Source: Trinickia dabaoshanensis
Lineage (GTDB): Bacteria; Pseudomonadota; Gammaproteobacteria; Burkholderiales; Burkholderiaceae
Direction: 5' to 3'
DNA length: 64,000 bases
Assembly (NCBI RefSeq): GCF_002879885.1
Contig: NZ_PNYA01000006.1
Coordinates: 124,001 to 188,000, forward strand
This document shows, piece by piece, positions 8,078 through 16,635 of the stretch. Both the position numbers and the translations under genes were made by a program. Every line of letters starts with the position of its first letter. Position 1 is the stretch's first letter. The notes beneath the pieces are model-generated. The model saw nothing but the letters and a program-made list of their open reading frames with translations. It was not told the DNA's origin and made no database searches.

Positions 8078-9277
8078 TTACAGGCGCTCGATGATGCCCG
8101 CCGCGCCCATGCCGGTACCGACGCACATCGTCACCATGCCGTACTTCAGATTGCGGCGACGCAGCCCGTGCACCACGGTCGATGCGCGGATCGCACCCGT
8201 CGCTCCGAGCGGGTGGCCCAGTGCGATCGCGCCGCCGAGCGGGTTGACCTTGGACGGATCGAGGCCGAGCTCGCGAATGACCGCCAGCGATTGCGCGGCA
8301 AACGCTTCGTTCAACTCGATCCAATCGAGATCGTCCTGCGTGAGGCCCGCGGCCTTGAGCGCGGCCGGAATCGCTTCCTTCGGGCCGATACCCATCACTT
8401 CGGGCGGCACGCCGCGTACGGCGAAGCTGACGAAACGCGCGAGCGGCGTCAGGTTGAACTGCTTCAAGATCTTCTCGGAGACGACGATCAACGCGCCGGC
8501 GCCATCCGACGTTTGCGAGCTGTTGCCGGCCGTCACCGAGCCCTTGTTCGCGAACACCGCACGTAGTTTCGCCAGACCTTCGATCGTCGTATCGGGGCGC
8601 GGACCTTCGTCGAGCGCGATTTCGCGCGACTTCGTCTTCACCTCGCCCGTCGCGAGGTCGGGCGTGCGTTCCATCAACGTGTACGGCGCGATCTCGTCCT
8701 TGAACTCACCCGCTTGCTGCGCGGCGATCGCCTTTTGGTGCGATTCGAGCGAGAAGCGGTCTTGGTCTTCGCGGCTCACCTTCCAACGCTCGGCCACGCG
8801 CTCCGCCGTGAGCCCCATGCCGTAGGCGATCCCGAAGTTTTCGTCGTTATCGAAGATGTGCGGCGACATCGAAGGCGTGTTGCCCATCATCGGCACCATG
8901 CTCATCGATTCGCAACCGCCGGCGATCATCGCATCGGCTTCGCCCACGCGAATGCGGTCCGCGGCCATCGCCAGCGCCGTCACGCCCGAGGCGCAAAAGC
9001 GGTTGACGGTCACGCCGCCCACCGATTGCGGCAGCCCGGCCAGCAGCGCGCCGATGCGCGCCACGTTCAAGCCTTGCTCCGCCTCGGGAATCGCGCAGCC
9101 CACGATCGCGTCTTCGATGACCTTCGTGTCGAGTCCCGGCACTTGCGCCACGGCCGACTTGATCGCATGCACCAGCAACTCGTCGGGCCGCGTGTTCTTG
9201 AATACGCCGCGCGGCGCCTTGCCGATCGGGGTGCGGCTGGCGGCGACGATGTATGCGTCTTGCAATTGTTTGCTCAT
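8078..9277 (-). CDS. Acetyl-CoA C-acyltransferase (beta-ketothiolase, FadA-like)
   Basis: Thiolase of 399 residues that releases acetyl-CoA from 3-ketoacyl-CoA at the end of each beta-oxidation cycle. All catalytic residues are visible: nucleophile Cys95 in VNRFCASG, His355 in ALGHPLGATG and Cys385 in CVGTGMGAAG. The N-terminus YIVAASRTPIGKAPRG is typical. The ATG at 9277 follows GGAG. It lies 18 bases downstream of the bifunctional dehydrogenase/hydratase gene, which should be its partner in a multienzyme complex. Biosynthetic thiolases share the fold, but the operon points to degradation. Confidence 0.93.
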   Translation of the reverse strand: MSKQLQDAYIVAASRTPIGKAPRGVFKNTRPDELLVHAIKSAVAQVPGLDTKVIEDAIVGCAIPEAEQGLNVARIGALLAGLPQSVGGVTVNRFCASGVTALAMAADRIRVGEADAMIAGGCESMSMVPMMGNTPSMSPHIFDNDENFGIAYGMGLTAERVAERWKVSREDQDRFSLESHQKAIAAQQAGEFKDEIAPYTLMERTPDLATGEVKTKSREIALDEGPRPDTTIEGLAKLRAVFANKGSVTAGNSSQTSDGAGALIVVSEKILKQFNLTPLARFVSFAVRGVPPEVMGIGPKEAIPAALKAAGLTQDDLDWIELNEAFAAQSLAVIRELGLDPSKVNPLGGAIALGHPLGATGAIRASTVVHGLRRRNLKYGMVTMCVGTGMGAAGIIERL

Positions 9278-9295
9278 TTTTTGGCGCTCCTGCCG

Positions 9296-11734
9296 TTAGT
9301 TGCGCACCGGCTTGCCGGTCTGCAGCATGCCCATGATTCGCTCTTGCGTCTTTTGCGTGCCGAGCAGATCGACGAACGCGCGGCGCTCGAGCGCCAGCAA
9401 CCATTCCTCGTCGACGAGACTGCCCGCTTCGACGTCGCCGCCGCACACCGCTTCGGCAATACGCGAGGCGATCAGGAAGTCGTGGGCGCTGATGAAGTTG
9501 CCGTCGCGCATGTTCACGAGTTGCGCCTTGATCGTCGAGATGGCCGAGCGGCCCGCCACCGGCACTTGCTTCACCGGCAGCGGCGGCCGATACCCGGCGG
9601 CAGCCAGCGCGCGCGCCTCCTTCTTCGCGGTGTCGAGCAACTCGAACACGTTGAAGACGATCGTGTCGGACGGCTTGAGATAGCCCATCGCCCGTGCCTC
9701 GATCGCCGACGCCGACACCTTCGCCATCGCGGCGTTCTCGAACGACTTCGACACGAACTTCAAGAGTTCGCCGTTCGATGCGCCGACCGCACCGGCCGCC
9801 TCCGCGGCACGCAGCGCCGCTTCCTTCAGGCCGCCGCCCGCGGGCACCAGGCCGACGCCCACTTCGACGAGACCGACGTAGCTCTCGATATGCGCGACGC
9901 GCTTGGCGCTATGGAGCATCAGCTCGCACCCGCCGCCGAGCGCTATGCCGGACACGGCCGCGACCACCGGTACGTTCGCGTACTTCACGCGCAGCATGCC
10001 CTGCTGGAACTTCTTGACGAACGGCTCGATCCCCTTGGCGCCGCCCATCATGAACGCGGGCATGGCTTCCTCGAGATTGGCGCCGGCCGAGAACGGACCG
10101 CCGGGCGCGCCGAGCTTGAGCGACGTGGGCTGCCATACGACCACGCCCTTGTACGACTTCTCGGCCAATTCGATCGCTTGCGCGAGGCCGTCGAGCACAC
10201 CCGGGCCGATCGTGTTCATCTTCGTCTTGAACGAGACGATGACGACATCGTCCTCGCCCGCGCGATCGTCCACCCATGCGCGCACAGAATCGGTTTCGAA
10301 CAGGGTCTTGCCGTAGCTCTTCGGATCCGCGCCCGTTTCGCCGACGAGCGGCGCGCGGAACACTTGCTTACCGTAGACCGGCAGCGTCGAGCGCGGCTCG
10401 AACTTGGCGGCCGCGGGCGACCACGAGCCTTCGGACGTGTGCACGCCGCCCTGCTCCGCCACCGCGCCCTCGAACACCCACGAAGGCAACGGTGCCTTCG
10501 AGAGCGCCTTGCCCGCGGCGATATCTTCTTGGACCCACTCGGCCACTTGCTTCCAGCCGGCGGCTTGCCAGCCTTCGAACGGACCTTCGTTCCAGCCGAA
10601 GCCCCAGCGGATCGCCAGATCGACGTCGCGGGCGTTGTCGGCGATCGATTCCAAGTGCACGGCGATGTAATGGAACACATCGCGGAAGATCGACCACAGG
10701 AATTGCGCTTGCGCGTGCTCCGATTCGCGCAGCAGCTTCAGACGCTCGCCGGCCGGACGCTTCAAGATACGGCCCACGAGTTCGTCGGCCTTGGCACCGC
10801 TCTCGACGTATTCGCCGCTCTTCGCGTCGAGCACCTTGATCGCCTTGCCCTCTTTCTTATAGAAGCCGCCGCCCGTCTTTTGGCCGAGCGCGCCCTTGGC
10901 CACGAGCGCGGCCAACACGGCCGGCGTTTCGTAGACCGGGAAGAACGGATCGTCCGCGAGGTTGTCTTGCATCGTCTTGATGACGTGCGCCATCGTATCT
11001 AGACCCACGACGTCCGCCGTGCGGAACGTGGCCGACTTGGCGCGGCCCAGACGCGAGCCCGTCAGATCGTCGACTTCGTCGAAGCGCAGACCGAACTTCG
11101 CCGCTTCGGTGATGACGGCGAGAATCGAGAAGATGCCGACGCGGTTCGCGATGAAGTTCGGCGTGTCCTTCGCGCGCACGACGCCCTTGCCCACCACGCT
11201 CGTCAAGAACGATTCGAGATCGTCGAGAATGTGGGGCTGCGTGTGCGTCGTCGGGATCAGCTCGACGAGGTGCATGTAACGCGGAGGATTGAAGAAGTGC
11301 ACACCGCAAAAGCGCGACTTCAATTCATCGGAAAAACCTTCGGACAGCTTAGTAATCGATAGACCCGACGTATTCGTCGCGAAGATCGCATTCGGCGCGA
11401 TATGCGGCGCGACCTTCTTGTACAAATCGTGCTTCCAGTCCATCCGCTCGGCGATTGCCTCGATGACGAGATCGCACTGCTCGAGTTTGGCGATGTCGTC
11501 TTCGTAGTTCGCCGGTTCGATGTAGCGGGCGTCGTCCTTCGCGCCGAACGGCGCGGGCGACAGCTTCTTCAGGTTTTCGATCGCCTTCAATGCGATCGCA
11601 TTCTTCGGGCCTTCCTTGGCCGGAAGATCGAACAGCAGTACCGGCACCTTGGCGTTGATCAGGTGCGCGGCGATCTGCGCGCCCATCACGCCGGCGCCGA
11701 GCACGGCGACCTTGCGAATGATCAGATTGCTCAC
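9296..11734 (-). CDS. 3-hydroxyacyl-CoA dehydrogenase / enoyl-CoA hydratase, FadN type
   Basis: Bifunctional beta-oxidation enzyme of 812 residues. The NAD-binding dehydrogenase half comes first (VAVLGAGVMGAQIAAHL at about 9-25, then the hydroxyacyl-CoA dehydrogenase C-terminal domains). The crotonase half follows, with SGIALGGGCELMLHSA and VEVGVGLVPAGGGLKE near residues 600-640. This order is that of Bacillus subtilis FadN and is reversed relative to E. coli FadB. Both hydratase regions look intact, unlike those of the stand-alone crotonase downstream. The start codon is GTG at 11734, preceded by GGGAGG. It sits between the acyl-CoA dehydrogenase and thiolase genes, the same functional set as the Bacillus fadNAE operon. 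Confidence 0.93.
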   Translation of the reverse strand: MSNLIIRKVAVLGAGVMGAQIAAHLINAKVPVLLFDLPAKEGPKNAIALKAIENLKKLSPAPFGAKDDARYIEPANYEDDIAKLEQCDLVIEAIAERMDWKHDLYKKVAPHIAPNAIFATNTSGLSITKLSEGFSDELKSRFCGVHFFNPPRYMHLVELIPTTHTQPHILDDLESFLTSVVGKGVVRAKDTPNFIANRVGIFSILAVITEAAKFGLRFDEVDDLTGSRLGRAKSATFRTADVVGLDTMAHVIKTMQDNLADDPFFPVYETPAVLAALVAKGALGQKTGGGFYKKEGKAIKVLDAKSGEYVESGAKADELVGRILKRPAGERLKLLRESEHAQAQFLWSIFRDVFHYIAVHLESIADNARDVDLAIRWGFGWNEGPFEGWQAAGWKQVAEWVQEDIAAGKALSKAPLPSWVFEGAVAEQGGVHTSEGSWSPAAAKFEPRSTLPVYGKQVFRAPLVGETGADPKSYGKTLFETDSVRAWVDDRAGEDDVVIVSFKTKMNTIGPGVLDGLAQAIELAEKSYKGVVVWQPTSLKLGAPGGPFSAGANLEEAMPAFMMGGAKGIEPFVKKFQQGMLRVKYANVPVVAAVSGIALGGGCELMLHSAKRVAHIESYVGLVEVGVGLVPAGGGLKEAALRAAEAAGAVGASNGELLKFVSKSFENAAMAKVSASAIEARAMGYLKPSDTIVFNVFELLDTAKKEARALAAAGYRPPLPVKQVPVAGRSAISTIKAQLVNMRDGNFISAHDFLIASRIAEAVCGGDVEAGSLVDEEWLLALERRAFVDLLGTQKTQERIMGMLQTGKPVRN

Positions 11735-11876
11735 GTCTTTCCTCCCTGGGAGTCATGCGTTTTCGGCGGCTCGACCCCGATGCGCGCGCCGCAGGCGGCG
11801 GCGCGGGTCGAGCCACGGTAAAGCAGTTGAGTCGCGGCGCATCGTCTCGTATGCGCCGCATGGCGGGGACGCCGGT

Positions 11877-13664
11877 TTAGAACAGCGCCTCGTCGACTTC
11901 CATCAACGTCTTCGAACCCGCGCGCGCTTCGCGGATCGTCTTGGCCGTTTCGGGCAAGAGCTTCGCGAAGTAAAAGCGCGCCGTGGCGAGCTTGGACTTG
12001 TAGAACGGATCGCCCGAGGCTTCGTTATCGAGGGCGAGACGGGCCATGCGCGCCCAGAAGTACGAGAACACCAGGTGGCCGACCGTGCGCAGATACGGCA
12101 CCGCCGCCGCGCCCACCTCGTCCTGGTTCGCCATCGCCTTCATGCCGATTTCCATCGTGAGCTTTTGAACCTTGTCGCCGATGTCGGCGAGCGGATTCAC
12201 GAACTCTTGCATTTCGGGCTTCACGCCTTCGGCTTCGACGAAATCCGTCACGAGCTTGCCGAACTTACGCAGCTTCGCGCCCATGTCGCCGAGCACCTTG
12301 CGGCCCAGCAGGTCGAGCGACTGCACGGCGTTCGTGCCTTCGTAGATCATGTTGATGCGGGCATCGCGCACGTATTGCTCCATGCCCCATTCCTTGATGA
12401 AGCCATGGCCGCCGAAAATCTGCATCGCATGGTTCGTGCACTCGAACGCGTTGTCCGAGAGGAACGCCTTCAGAATCGGCGTGAGCAACGCCACCAGATC
12501 GGCCGCTTCTTTACGGGCGGCTTCGTCTTCGTGCGACAGTTCCTTGTCGATCTGCAGCGCCGACCAATACGAGAACGCGCGCGCGCCTTCCGCATAGGCC
12601 TTTTGCGTGAGCAGCATGCGGCGCACGTCGGGGTGGACGATGATCGGGTCGGCTGCCTTCTCCGGTGCCTTCGGGCCCGTCAGCGAACGCATCTGCAGGC
12701 GTTCCTTCGCATAGACGAGCGAGTTTTGATAGGCGACTTCCGTGAGACCGAGGCTTTGCATGCCGACGCCCAGGCGCGCCGCGTTCATCATCACGAACAT
12801 CGCTTGCAAGCCGCGATTCGGTTCGCCGACGAGCCAGCCTTTGGCGTTGTCCAAGTTCATCACGCACGTAGCATTCGCGTGGATGCCCATCTTGTGTTCG
12901 ATCGAGCCGCACTTGATGCCGTTGCGCTCACCGGGCTCGCCCGCCTCGTTCGGGATGAACTTGGGCACCACGAACAGCGAAATGCCCTTCGTTCCGGGAG
13001 GTGCATCGGGCAGACGCGCGAGAACGAGGTGAACGATGTTCTCCGACAGATCGTGTTCGCCGCTCGAGATGAAGATCTTCGTGCCGGTGATGAGGAACGA
13101 GCCGTCGCCGTTCGATTCGGCCTTCGTGCGCAAGATGCCCAGATCGGTGCCGCAGTGCGGTTCGGTCAGACACATCGTGCCCGTCCACTTGCCTTCGACG
13201 AGCTTGGGCAGATAAACCTTTTGCAGCTCGGGCGTGCCGTGCGCATGCAGACACTCGTAGGCGCCGTGCGAGAGGCCCGGATACATCGTCCACGCCTGAT
13301 TGGCCGAGTTCAGCATTTCGTAGAGCGCGTTGTTCACGAACGCGGGCAGCCCTTGGCCGCCGTATTCGGGATCGCAGCCGAGCGCCGGCCAGCCGGCCTC
13401 GACGTATTGGCGATACGCCTCCTTGAAACCCTTCGGAGTCGTCACCACGCCGTCGCCCGCATACGTGCAGCCTTCCTCGTCGCCGCTTTGATTCAGCGGG
13501 AACAGGACTTCGGCGCAGAACTTGCCGGCTTCTTCGAGCACTTGATTGATCGTGTCGGCATCGAGATCCGCATGCTTGGGCATGCCTTTGACTTCGGTTT
13601 CGACGTTCAGCAGTTCGTGCAGCACGAATTGCATGTCGCGCAGCGGCGCGGCGTACTGACCCAT
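11877..13664 (-). CDS. Acyl-CoA dehydrogenase (FadE-like, long C-terminal extension)
   Basis: FAD-dependent acyl-CoA dehydrogenase of 595 residues, making the first double bond in beta-oxidation and passing electrons to electron-transfer flavoprotein. Seen are the FAD/substrate signature MCLTEPHCGTDLG with ITGTKIFISSGEHDL, the C-terminal QIFGGHGFIKEWGMEQY, and YEGTNAVQSLDLLGRKVL, whose Glu is the expected catalytic base. Extra C-terminal residues mark the roughly 600-residue class common in Burkholderia. The ATG at 13664 (MGQYAAPL) is preferred over one four codons upstream because GGAGG precedes it. It lies 76 bases after the tetR gene and 142 bases before the bifunctional gene, all on one strand. 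Confidence 0.93.
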   Translation of the reverse strand: MGQYAAPLRDMQFVLHELLNVETEVKGMPKHADLDADTINQVLEEAGKFCAEVLFPLNQSGDEEGCTYAGDGVVTTPKGFKEAYRQYVEAGWPALGCDPEYGGQGLPAFVNNALYEMLNSANQAWTMYPGLSHGAYECLHAHGTPELQKVYLPKLVEGKWTGTMCLTEPHCGTDLGILRTKAESNGDGSFLITGTKIFISSGEHDLSENIVHLVLARLPDAPPGTKGISLFVVPKFIPNEAGEPGERNGIKCGSIEHKMGIHANATCVMNLDNAKGWLVGEPNRGLQAMFVMMNAARLGVGMQSLGLTEVAYQNSLVYAKERLQMRSLTGPKAPEKAADPIIVHPDVRRMLLTQKAYAEGARAFSYWSALQIDKELSHEDEAARKEAADLVALLTPILKAFLSDNAFECTNHAMQIFGGHGFIKEWGMEQYVRDARINMIYEGTNAVQSLDLLGRKVLGDMGAKLRKFGKLVTDFVEAEGVKPEMQEFVNPLADIGDKVQKLTMEIGMKAMANQDEVGAAAVPYLRTVGHLVFSYFWARMARLALDNEASGDPFYKSKLATARFYFAKLLPETAKTIREARAGSKTLMEVDEALF

Positions 13665-13740
13665 GACTTCCTCCAAAGGTTGCAGCTGTACAGATAAAAC
13701 CGTCAGGGACAGTCAGTGCGCCGGGTAGGAGCGTGGCTGA

Positions 13741-14340
13741 CTAACGGCTTTGGCTCTGATACGAAACAATCGTTTTTTCCAGCGCGGCCCACGTAAGACG
13801 CTCGGCATCGGGCAGATGCAGAAAACGCGCGTCGTGATGCAGGCCGAGCGTGAAGCTATACAGTTCGAACAGCATCAGGTTCGGATCCGTGTCCGCGCGC
13901 AAATGCCCTTCTTCAACGGCTTGCGAAATAGCCCTAAGCAGCGCCGCACGCCAAGTCGAAACGCTCGACACGAGTTGCTCGCGCACCGGGTTGTCGCCAC
14001 GGTCGTCGTACTCGACGGCGCCGCTGATGTAGATGCATCCCGTCATCACTTCCTGGATGCGCCGCTCCATCCAACGGCCCAGCATCGCACGCAACCTCGG
14101 CAAGCCTCGCGGCTCGCGCAGACTCGGGAAAAACACCTCCTCCTCGAACCGGCGGTGGTATTCGCGGACGACTTCGACTTGCAAGTCCTCGCGCGATCCG
14201 AAATGCGCAAAAACTCCGCTTTTGCTCATCTGCATGCGCTCGGCAAGCAAGCCGATCGTCAAACCCTCGAGCCCGTTACGGCTCGCCAGATCGAGCGCTG
14301 CATCGAGAATCGCTGCGCGCGTTTGTTCACCTTTTCGCAT
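13741..14340 (-). CDS. TetR-family regulator of the fatty-acid oxidation operon
   Basis: Repressor of 199 residues. The N-terminal helix-turn-helix reads TRAAILDAALDLASRNGLEG, then TIGLLAERMQMSKSGVFAHFGSREDL (about residues 6-55). The C-terminal ligand domain is of the TetR_C type seen in fatty-acid regulators. The ATG at 14340 (MRKGEQTR) has AAAGAGG just upstream and is preferred to one 11 codons earlier. As the first gene of the unit, with a palindrome overlapping its promoter (14382-14399), it most likely represses itself and the downstream acyl-CoA dehydrogenase, FadN, thiolase and isomerase genes, with acyl-CoA as probable inducer. The inducer is inferred from context only. Confidence 0.9.
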   Translation of the reverse strand: MRKGEQTRAAILDAALDLASRNGLEGLTIGLLAERMQMSKSGVFAHFGSREDLQVEVVREYHRRFEEEVFFPSLREPRGLPRLRAMLGRWMERRIQEVMTGCIYISGAVEYDDRGDNPVREQLVSSVSTWRAALLRAISQAVEEGHLRADTDPNLMLFELYSFTLGLHHDARFLHLPDAERLTWAALEKTIVSYQSQSR

Positions 14341-14381
14341 AGCCTCTTTCGTACCGTTCTTTTGGCGGTGCAATCTAAAAA

Positions 14382-14399
14382 ATAGAACGGCCGTACTAT
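14382..14399. promoter_or_regulatory. Candidate TetR operator ATAGAACGGCCGTACTAT
   Basis: An 18-base inverted repeat with a single mismatched pair, centred on CGGCCG. It overlaps the downstream edge of the -10 element and the expected transcription start of the minus-strand promoter, the usual position for steric repression by a TetR protein. No second copy was seen upstream of the acyl-CoA dehydrogenase gene, consistent with one operator controlling the whole unit. Confidence 0.65.
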
Positions 14400-14426
14400 T
14401 ATTGAGCGCGGCCGCTCTCGAAACAA
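14398..14426 (-). promoter_or_regulatory. Promoter of the tetR-beta-oxidation operon
   Basis: Read on the minus strand: -35 TTGTTT (14426-14421), a 17-base spacer, and -10 AATAAT (14403-14398). The spacer contains the inverted repeat GAGCG-CGGC-CGCTC. The spacing is ideal and the -10 adjoins the palindromic operator. The nearest gene downstream is tetR, about 50 bases after the predicted start site. Confidence 0.6.
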
Positions 14427-14534
14427 GGACTTTATTAGAAACCGGAATCTAACCGGCTTGGCGATGCCCGCCTACCCGCTGGCGCGCCGGCCGGCGCCGT
14501 TTTGCGCGAACCTGCCGCGCTCGGCGATGCGGCC

Positions 14535-15809
14535 CTAATCGTATGCGCCGACGGTCAGCACCTTCATCACGGCGCGGTACGCCGCGTAGGCGAGCCAGTT
14601 GGTCAAGCGCTTACCCCAAGGGCGCGCCGCGTAGATCGCGGGGTCGATGGCGCGGGCCTGTGCGAACGCGTCCAAGATCGCTTCGCGCAACGGGTCGATC
14701 TCCGGATGCTCGATCAGCACCACGTTGGCCTCGTTGTTCAGCACGAGGCTCAATGCGTCGAGATTGGAGGAGCCCACCGTCGCCCAGTTCGAATCGACGA
14801 CCGCTACTTTACCGTGCAACATCGTCTTTTCATATTCGGCGATCTTCGCACCGGCGGTCAGGAAGAGCCGGTAGAGATGCGGCACGGCGTGATCGAGCGC
14901 CGCGAATTCGTTGCGCCCGATCAGCAGCCGAACCTCGACCCCGCGCCGGGCGGCGGCCACCAACGCGCGCCGCAGCTTGCGCCCCGGTACGAAGTACGGG
15001 TTCGCGAGCAAGATTTCGTGCCGTGCCCGGCCGATGGCCACGAGGTACGCCTTTTCGATCGCGCGCCGGTTGACGAAGTTGTCGCGCGCGATGAAGGCCA
15101 CGCTGGGCGCCTTCAACGCTTGCTCGGAGGCATGGCCCGAGTGGCGGGACGGGGCCGCGGCGCCGGTCGAGCTTGCTCGCTCACGCAGCGTGAGGGCGCG
15201 CGACACCGCCTGCGTGTAGGGCCGATGACCTAACGCCAAGCGCCGCCACTGTGTATCCAACGCCGCGCCGATACGCTCGACGACCGGCCCCGTCAACCCG
15301 ACCGCGAAGTCCCAGCGTGGATGGGCCAGCGGGCCGTTCGTGGCGGCGAAGTCGTCGACGATATTGATCCCGCCGCAAAACGCGACGCGAGCGTCGACGA
15401 GGGCAAGCTTGCGATGCGTGCGCGACAGCCCGAATCGACCGAATACGCCGAGCCATCCGGCGTTGTAGATCCGATGCTCGACACCGGCCGCGACCCATTC
15501 GTCGAATAAGGCGAGCCGCCCCGTCCCGAGGCCGTCGGTGATGACGCGCACCTGCACCCCGCGGCGCGCCGCGCGCACGAGGGCGTCGGAGACGGGCCGT
15601 CCGGCCTCGTCGTCGCAAAAGATATAGGTCTCGAGCGTCACGCTCAGTTGCGCATCGTCGATGTGCCGGATCAACGTGGCGAAATAATCGGCCCCGCTGC
15701 TGAAGAGCCGCACCTCGTTGCCGGCCGTGAACGCGAGCCGCCACGCGCGGCGCTTCGAAACGAGCGCGGCCCCGAGGCGCGCGAGCCGGCGCGCGCCTCG
15801 GGCGCTCAT
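14535..15809 (-). CDS. clsB: Cardiolipin synthase B-type phospholipase D protein
   Basis: Membrane-associated transferase of 424 residues that makes cardiolipin or related phospholipids by phosphatidyl transfer. Two HKD catalytic motifs are intact: HRKLALVD (His132, Lys134, Asp139) and HGKVAVVD (His332, Lys334, Asp339), each followed by the expected GG or GSSN segment. There is no N-terminal pair of membrane helices, which separates it from ClsA and fits ClsB. The ATG at 15809 overlaps the stop of the Nudix gene as ATGA, implying translational coupling, although no metabolic link between the two is known. Confidence 0.88.
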   Translation of the reverse strand: MSARGARRLARLGAALVSKRRAWRLAFTAGNEVRLFSSGADYFATLIRHIDDAQLSVTLETYIFCDDEAGRPVSDALVRAARRGVQVRVITDGLGTGRLALFDEWVAAGVEHRIYNAGWLGVFGRFGLSRTHRKLALVDARVAFCGGINIVDDFAATNGPLAHPRWDFAVGLTGPVVERIGAALDTQWRRLALGHRPYTQAVSRALTLRERASSTGAAAPSRHSGHASEQALKAPSVAFIARDNFVNRRAIEKAYLVAIGRARHEILLANPYFVPGRKLRRALVAAARRGVEVRLLIGRNEFAALDHAVPHLYRLFLTAGAKIAEYEKTMLHGKVAVVDSNWATVGSSNLDALSLVLNNEANVVLIEHPEIDPLREAILDAFAQARAIDPAIYAARPWGKRLTNWLAYAAYRAVMKVLTVGAYD

Positions 15810-16321
15810 GCTTGCTCGGGCGGCTGCCGCGTAACCGCGGCGGCGCCGGTGCGCGCGACGCCGAGCCGGCGCGGCAACTGCAGGATCGCGTCGCGGTTCG
15901 ACGAGGAGAAACAGCGCGCCGCGGCCTGCTCGTACGGCAGCCACAGGTAGGCCGTATGCTCGCGCGGCGCGAGGGTGACCTCGAGCGGGTACGGCACTTC
16001 GAGGCCGAACCAGTGCTCGACGTTGCGCGTGACGCCTTCGGCGTAGCGATGGCGCCAGACGGGGTAGATCTCGTATTCGATTTGCTCGCCCCAATCGATG
16101 AGGGCCTCGGGCGGCACGATCGGGCCGCCCACGACGATCCCCGTCTCCTCGGCGACTTCGCGGACAGCGGTTTCCAAAAGCGGTTCGTCGATCCGATCCT
16201 TCGAGCCCGTGACCGACTGCCAGAACGCGGGACGGTCCGCGCGCTCGATGATGAGCACGTCGAGTTCGGGCGTGTAGATGACGACGAGGACCGATTCGGG
16301 AATTTTCGGCGGCTTTTGCAT
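15806..16321 (-). CDS. nudB: Dihydroneopterin triphosphate pyrophosphatase (Nudix)
   Basis: Nudix hydrolase of 171 residues resembling NudB, which removes pyrophosphate from dihydroneopterin triphosphate in folate synthesis. The opening PESVLVVIYTPELDVLIIERA and FWQSVTGSKD are typical. The Nudix box reads GSKDRIDEPLLETAVREV followed by AEETGI; the gap between the first Gly and Glu is one residue longer than in the E. coli NudB box, while the REVxEExG core is intact. It is followed by clsB with a 4-base overlap. The ATG at 16321 starts MQKPPKIP. A dATP or other pyrophosphohydrolase role cannot be excluded. Confidence 0.85.
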   Translation of the reverse strand: MQKPPKIPESVLVVIYTPELDVLIIERADRPAFWQSVTGSKDRIDEPLLETAVREVAEETGIVVGGPIVPPEALIDWGEQIEYEIYPVWRHRYAEGVTRNVEHWFGLEVPYPLEVTLAPREHTAYLWLPYEQAAARCFSSSNRDAILQLPRRLGVARTGAAAVTRQPPEQA

Positions 16322-16635
16322 GACATTCGATCGATTGGCGGTACGCCCAACAGCATAACGCAGCCGATGCCGCCGCGCGCCGAACGACGGGGCTCATCGA
16401 GGGACAGGCAGTTGCATTGCTCAATGCGCTCGCGCCGCCGGCGAAATGGCGTTCGATACAAAACTCGACAGAACTCGACATAAATCAACCGCTCTCCCGG
16501 TTGACCCGCTTATTTTTTATTCTTACGATTTATTAAGAGACATAAAGACAATAAAAATCGAGTTCACATCGCACGCCGGCTTTTCCCTTGCAGTACTCGT
16601 TCGTTAAATATCAAAAAAGTCGAATAAGGATAAAA
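16322..16635. other. 314-base intergenic region with an AT-rich promoter segment
   Basis: No coding region is supported here. The half next to nudB is GC-rich; about 16490-16630 is conspicuously AT-rich, unlike its surroundings, and carries the promoter listed separately for the S10 peptidase. AAGGA at 16626-16630 is its ribosome-binding site. Confidence 0.5.
16501..16529 (+). promoter_or_regulatory. Candidate sigma-70 promoter for the S10 peptidase gene
   Basis: TTGACC (16501-16506), a 17-base spacer and TACGAT (16524-16529): five of six and four of six consensus positions with ideal spacing, inside an AT-rich stretch. It would give a leader of about 100 nucleotides before the ATG at 16636. 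Confidence 0.5.

Noticed and set aside
8714-11002. A 762-codon open frame antisense to the thiolase and FadN genes
   Set aside because: It spans two real genes and their junction and reads as low-information Arg/His/Ala sequence.
11616-13697. A 693-codon open frame antisense to the acyl-CoA dehydrogenase gene
   Set aside because: Strong family motifs lie on the minus strand; the plus-strand product has no domain.
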